Under the pieces are notes generated by a model that worked only from the letters and a program-made list of their open reading frames with translations, made no database searches and was not told where the DNA came from. Below are positions 34,699-37,884 of a stretch of DNA of 37,884 nt, piece after piece. Both the position numbers and the translations under genes were made by a program. The DNA is from Acidobacteriota bacterium (GTDB taxonomy: Bacteria > Acidobacteriota > Terriglobia > Acidiferrales > UBA7541), in contig QHYU01000160.1 of NCBI GenBank assembly GCA_003224235.1, positions 1 through 37,884 on the forward strand, given 5' to 3'. Every line of letters starts with the position of its first letter. Position 1 is the stretch's first letter.

Positions 34699-34710
34699 AG
34701 CTCCAACGGG

Positions 34711-37700
34711 CTAGAACAACAACTTCAGAGCGAACTGCACCTGCCGGGCGCTGCCCGAATCCCCGGTCGGGAAGCGCGTACTGACAATGTGGCCGAAGGA
34801 CGCGCTACCGGGCGAGGCCACGCGGCCAGGCTGGCCGAAGTTCGGGTGGTTGAATAGGTCGAAGAACTCGGTGCGGAACTGGAGCCTTATGCTCTCGGTG
34901 ATGCTGGTCGTCTTGATCACGGAGAAGTCCACATTGACGAACCTCGGGCCGATGATGGCGTTGCGGCCCAGATTGCCGACGTGGAAGACGCCCGTTGGCG
35001 AAACCGGCAAGGCAAAAACAGTTCCTGCGGGGCAGGGGTTGGTCACCCGTGGGTCGCACACCGAATTGTTGAACCACAGCGCCGGATCGTTCAGGTACTG
35101 GACGGAGCCAACCAGGTCCGGCCGCAGCGTAGCGATGCCGTTCAAAGTGGTCCCGGTGAAGTTGCTGACACTGGTGGCCACATACAACGGGTTGCCGCTC
35201 TGCGCCTGGGTGATGGTGGAAAGCTGCCAGCCCTCGATCCAGCGGTTGCCGCGGAAGGGCAACTCGTAGAGTGTGTTGATCACGAAGCGGTGGCGGGCGT
35301 CGAAGTCCGAAAGGCCGCGGTCGTTGCGGATATTGAAGCTGTCCTGGACGGTGGTGCCTTGCGAGTTGAGCGAATTGTTGTCGATGGATTTCGAGAAGGT
35401 GTACGACGCGTTGAACTGAAGCCCGTGGGAGAGCCGCTTATTGGCGGTGATCCACAGAGCGTTATAGCTGGAATTGGCCTCGCTCGAGACCTGGATGATG
35501 TTGCGCAGCGCCACGCCGGGGTCGATAGCGCTCGACGGCGAAACCTTGGTGAACGGCCGGTTGGACGCGCTCGACAGGCAGCCGTTGCCGGTGAGGTTGC
35601 ACTGATTGGTATTCCGCGCGATGCGCAGGTGCGTGCCCTTGGAGCCGAAGTAGCCGATCATGACGGCCAGCGAAGGCGTGATCTCGCGCTCCACGTTCAG
35701 GTTCCAGGACTGCGCGTACGCGTTGTTGAAGTTGGGATCAATGCTCGCCGGTGACACCGTGGTCGGGTTCGTGGTGCTGACGGGCGGCGAAAACGAAATG
35801 CTGCCGGTCAGGTTGATGGGCGTGGCGAACGGCGGATTGGTCGTCAATGGAGTCACGGTGTTGGTGACAGGCTGATCGTACTGGATGGCGTAGCCACCGC
35901 GTACGGAAGTTTTTCCGTTCTTGAACGGGTCCCAGGCGAATCCTACCCGCGGCTGAAAATTCTTGTCGTTGGTGTGATAGGGCTGCTCGATGCCGTTGCC
36001 CGTCTGCACCAGCGAGCCCGTCCCGGGGACAAACACGACAAAGCGGTTTAGGGCCTCGGTGGGCGATAGGTTGACGTCGTAACGGAAGCCCAGCTCGAGG
36101 GTGAGGTTCGCCCGCAACTTGTAGCTGTCCATGGCAAAGAACCCGAAGGCGCTTTGCACGATTCTGCTGGCGCCGTTGCCCAGCGTGATGGAGAACTGGT
36201 TGGCGTTGCCGTTAATGAAGCTGTTGACGTCGGCGAAGTTGAACCGGCCGATGTCGAGGTTGAAGTTGTTGTTGTAGAAGCGGCGGCCTTCGCCGCCGAA
36301 CTTGAAGGAGTGTTTCCCGAGCAGCCAGCTCAGCGTGTCGGAAAAGACCCCGGTGGTATCGCCGCGGCCCTGTGGGAACCCTGCCGGACCGCCGAAGTTC
36401 AGGCCGATGGCGGTGATGTTGATCTGCGGCAGCCCGATGGGCAAGGTGATGCCGTCGTTGATGTTGAAATCCGTCGGATTCAACTGGGCATTGGGCGTGA
36501 AGGTGATGTGGATGCGGTTGAAGCCCAGGCGCGCCTCGTTCACCAGGGTGGAGCCAAAAATGTGCGTCTCGTTCAGCGTGAAGATCTGGCGGTGGGATTG
36601 GCGCGTGTCGCCGAAGCCGGGGATCGAGTTACCCTGCAAGATGGGCTCCTGCCGCAGGTCTCGCTGAAAGACATAGTAGCCGTGCAAGTGGTCGTCTTTG
36701 CCGATACTGTGGCTTACATCTCCGGTCCATTGGTCAATGTTCACCGGTGCCGTGGCCGATCCCACGAAAATCACGTTGCCTTGCGCGTTGGTGGCATTGG
36801 ACTTAGGGATGAGGTCCAGCAGCTTGACGACAGTGGGATTGCCTGTCGTCTGCGCCGTGGCGCGCTGGGCGTCGCTCAGCACTCCGTTATTGATAGTGAT
36901 CCCCTGGCGCTGGCGCAGGCCTTCATAGCTGAAGAAGAAAAACGTGTGGTCCTTCCAGATCGGGCCGCCCAGCGCGGTGCCGAACTGATTCCGCTTGAAG
37001 GGTCCCTTGGGAATAAACTGCCCGCTCGCGCCGAGGCGGGGGTTAAAGAAATTGCGGGCGTCAAGCGCTTCGTTGCGCAGAAACTCGAACGCCTCGCCGT
37101 GGAACTGATTTGAGCCGGAGCGCGTAGCAATATTGACGATGGCCCCGGAGTTGCGCCCGTACTCGGCGCTGTAGGTGGAGTTGTCCACTTTGAATTCCTG
37201 CACCGTGTTGATCGACGGCTGGAAGGTGATCTGGTTCTGAACCATGTCGTTCAGGTTGATGCCGTTGATCATGAAGTTGACGCTGTCTTCGCGGTTCCCG
37301 GCGGTGTTGAATGCGAACGATCCCTGGCCGCGCAGCGGGGCGGTCAGGAAGCCGCTCTGCGGCGGGGTGACCGAGCCCGGGATTAGCAGGCCAAGGTCCA
37401 CGAAGTGCCGGCCGTTGAGCGGAATCTCCTGCACCGTCTTGCTGTTGATCACCTGACCGACGCTCATCGTGGCTGTCTCCACGACGGCAGCTTCGCCAGT
37501 CACCTCAGTCGTTTGGCTCAGTTCGCCCACCTTCAGCTCGAAGTTCTGCGACACGATCGTGGCCACGTCGAGATCAATCTGCTTGACCACCAGCGTCTGG
37601 AAGCCTTCGTGACGGATTTCGATGCGGTAAGCGCCCACCGGCAGTGAAGGCAGTTGGAAGTAGCCGGCGCTGTCGGTCTGCGTGTTTCGCTCGACGCCCG

Positions 37701-37875
37701 TGGCCACGTTCCGCACCGTCACTTTTGCATCGGGCACGGCTCCACCCTGCGGATCGATCACGGTGCCCTGGAGCGTAGCCGTGGACTGCGCCAACGCCGT
37801 CGCGCCCGTGAAGAACATCAACAAGGCCGCAAACAGGAGAATAAGACCTGCGCGAGCCAGAATTTTGTTTCTCAT
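34711..37875 (-). CDS. TonB-dependent receptor, Oar-like, with carboxypeptidase-regulatory domain
   Basis: The 1054-residue outer-membrane protein has a signal peptide (residues 1-30, ending ATALAQ), a CarboxypepD_reg-like beta-sandwich (about 31-115: LQGTVIDPQGGAVPDAKVTV, QTDSAGYFQLPSLPVGAYRI), a plug domain (about 120-240, with VQEIPLNGRHFVDLGLLIPG) and a 22-strand barrel ending with FALKLLF. The family is greatly expanded in Acidobacteriota and is thought to import large substrates such as glycans or peptides by TonB energy; the substrate is unknown. No TonB box is seen by eye. The start at 37875 is preceded by GGTGAACCC at the window edge, so its promoter lies outside. No partner gene is visible in the window. 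Confidence 0.92.
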   Translation of the reverse strand: MRNKILARAGLILLFAALLMFFTGATALAQSTATLQGTVIDPQGGAVPDAKVTVRNVATGVERNTQTDSAGYFQLPSLPVGAYRIEIRHEGFQTLVVKQIDLDVATIVSQNFELKVGELSQTTEVTGEAAVVETATMSVGQVINSKTVQEIPLNGRHFVDLGLLIPGSVTPPQSGFLTAPLRGQGSFAFNTAGNREDSVNFMINGINLNDMVQNQITFQPSINTVQEFKVDNSTYSAEYGRNSGAIVNIATRSGSNQFHGEAFEFLRNEALDARNFFNPRLGASGQFIPKGPFKRNQFGTALGGPIWKDHTFFFFSYEGLRQRQGITINNGVLSDAQRATAQTTGNPTVVKLLDLIPKSNATNAQGNVIFVGSATAPVNIDQWTGDVSHSIGKDDHLHGYYVFQRDLRQEPILQGNSIPGFGDTRQSHRQIFTLNETHIFGSTLVNEARLGFNRIHITFTPNAQLNPTDFNINDGITLPIGLPQINITAIGLNFGGPAGFPQGRGDTTGVFSDTLSWLLGKHSFKFGGEGRRFYNNNFNLDIGRFNFADVNSFINGNANQFSITLGNGASRIVQSAFGFFAMDSYKLRANLTLELGFRYDVNLSPTEALNRFVVFVPGTGSLVQTGNGIEQPYHTNDKNFQPRVGFAWDPFKNGKTSVRGGYAIQYDQPVTNTVTPLTTNPPFATPINLTGSISFSPPVSTTNPTTVSPASIDPNFNNAYAQSWNLNVEREITPSLAVMIGYFGSKGTHLRIARNTNQCNLTGNGCLSSASNRPFTKVSPSSAIDPGVALRNIIQVSSEANSSYNALWITANKRLSHGLQFNASYTFSKSIDNNSLNSQGTTVQDSFNIRNDRGLSDFDARHRFVINTLYELPFRGNRWIEGWQLSTITQAQSGNPLYVATSVSNFTGTTLNGIATLRPDLVGSVQYLNDPALWFNNSVCDPRVTNPCPAGTVFALPVSPTGVFHVGNLGRNAIIGPRFVNVDFSVIKTTSITESIRLQFRTEFFDLFNHPNFGQPGRVASPGSASFGHIVSTRFPTGDSGSARQVQFALKLLF

Positions 37876-37884
37876 GGGTTCACC

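Noticed and set aside
34981-37113. Plus-strand frames within the TonB-dependent receptor
   Set aside because: They are antisense to a complete receptor gene with signal peptide, plug and barrel.

Overview
The window is a GC-rich, gene-dense bacterial chromosome segment that almost certainly comes from an acidobacterium (Acidobacteriota). Pointers are a VWFA-domain protein of the acidobacterial type (4579-5754), a 1054-residue Oar-like TonB-dependent receptor with an N-terminal carboxypeptidase-regulatory-like domain (34711-37875), a DUF1028 protein, and GTCATTCCGAACG-type palindromic repeats. The species cannot be named from sequence alone.

Layout. 1-3540: a small outer-membrane barrel protein, a zinc-ribbon protein preceded by a perfect Fur/PerR-type palindrome, and an ArsR - SRPBCC - membrane protein - SRPBCC operon whose two SRPBCC genes are a tandem duplication. 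3589-6297: a LOG-family protein, the VWFA protein, and zapA, followed by a compact foldable RNA segment. 6295-10140 (minus): a metal-uptake operon with a small Cys-containing membrane protein, a frameshifted porin-like gene, a ZnuA-type binding protein, a ZnuB-type permease and a small protein; no ATPase gene is present. 10208-10476: a strong promoter and a rod-shaped, about 235-nt RNA ending in T6, best explained as 6S RNA (ssrS). It precedes a YmdB-type phosphodiesterase gene (10574) and a secreted beta-propeller gene.

12635-21793 is the replication-origin neighbourhood: DnaA-box clusters on both sides of dnaA, then dnaN, gyrB, a small unknown gene and gyrA. recF is absent between dnaN and gyrB. 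A VOC-fold gene follows. 22297-29481 (minus) is the translation cluster thrS-infC-rpmI-rplT-pheS-pheT. infC appears to start at a rare AUC codon, and PheT lacks its usual tRNA-binding (EMAP/OB) domain. 29569-30148 is a VapBC-type toxin-antitoxin pair just upstream of thrS. 30530-34508 holds a secreted protein, archease, a DUF1028/Ntn-hydrolase protein, an orphan type IV-pilin-like protein and a 2,4-dienoyl-CoA-reductase-like SDR. The window closes with the large TonB-dependent receptor.

Most genes are housekeeping. The observations most worth following are the two structured RNA candidates (10242-10476 and 6202-6297), the apparent break-up of a zapA-ssrS-(rny)-ymdB neighbourhood by a partly decayed metal-uptake operon, the infC AUC start, the truncated-domain PheT, the GyrA quinolone-pocket residues, and the repeat family that supplies the C-terminus of one small gene. 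All functional calls are from motif recognition by eye; no database search was run.
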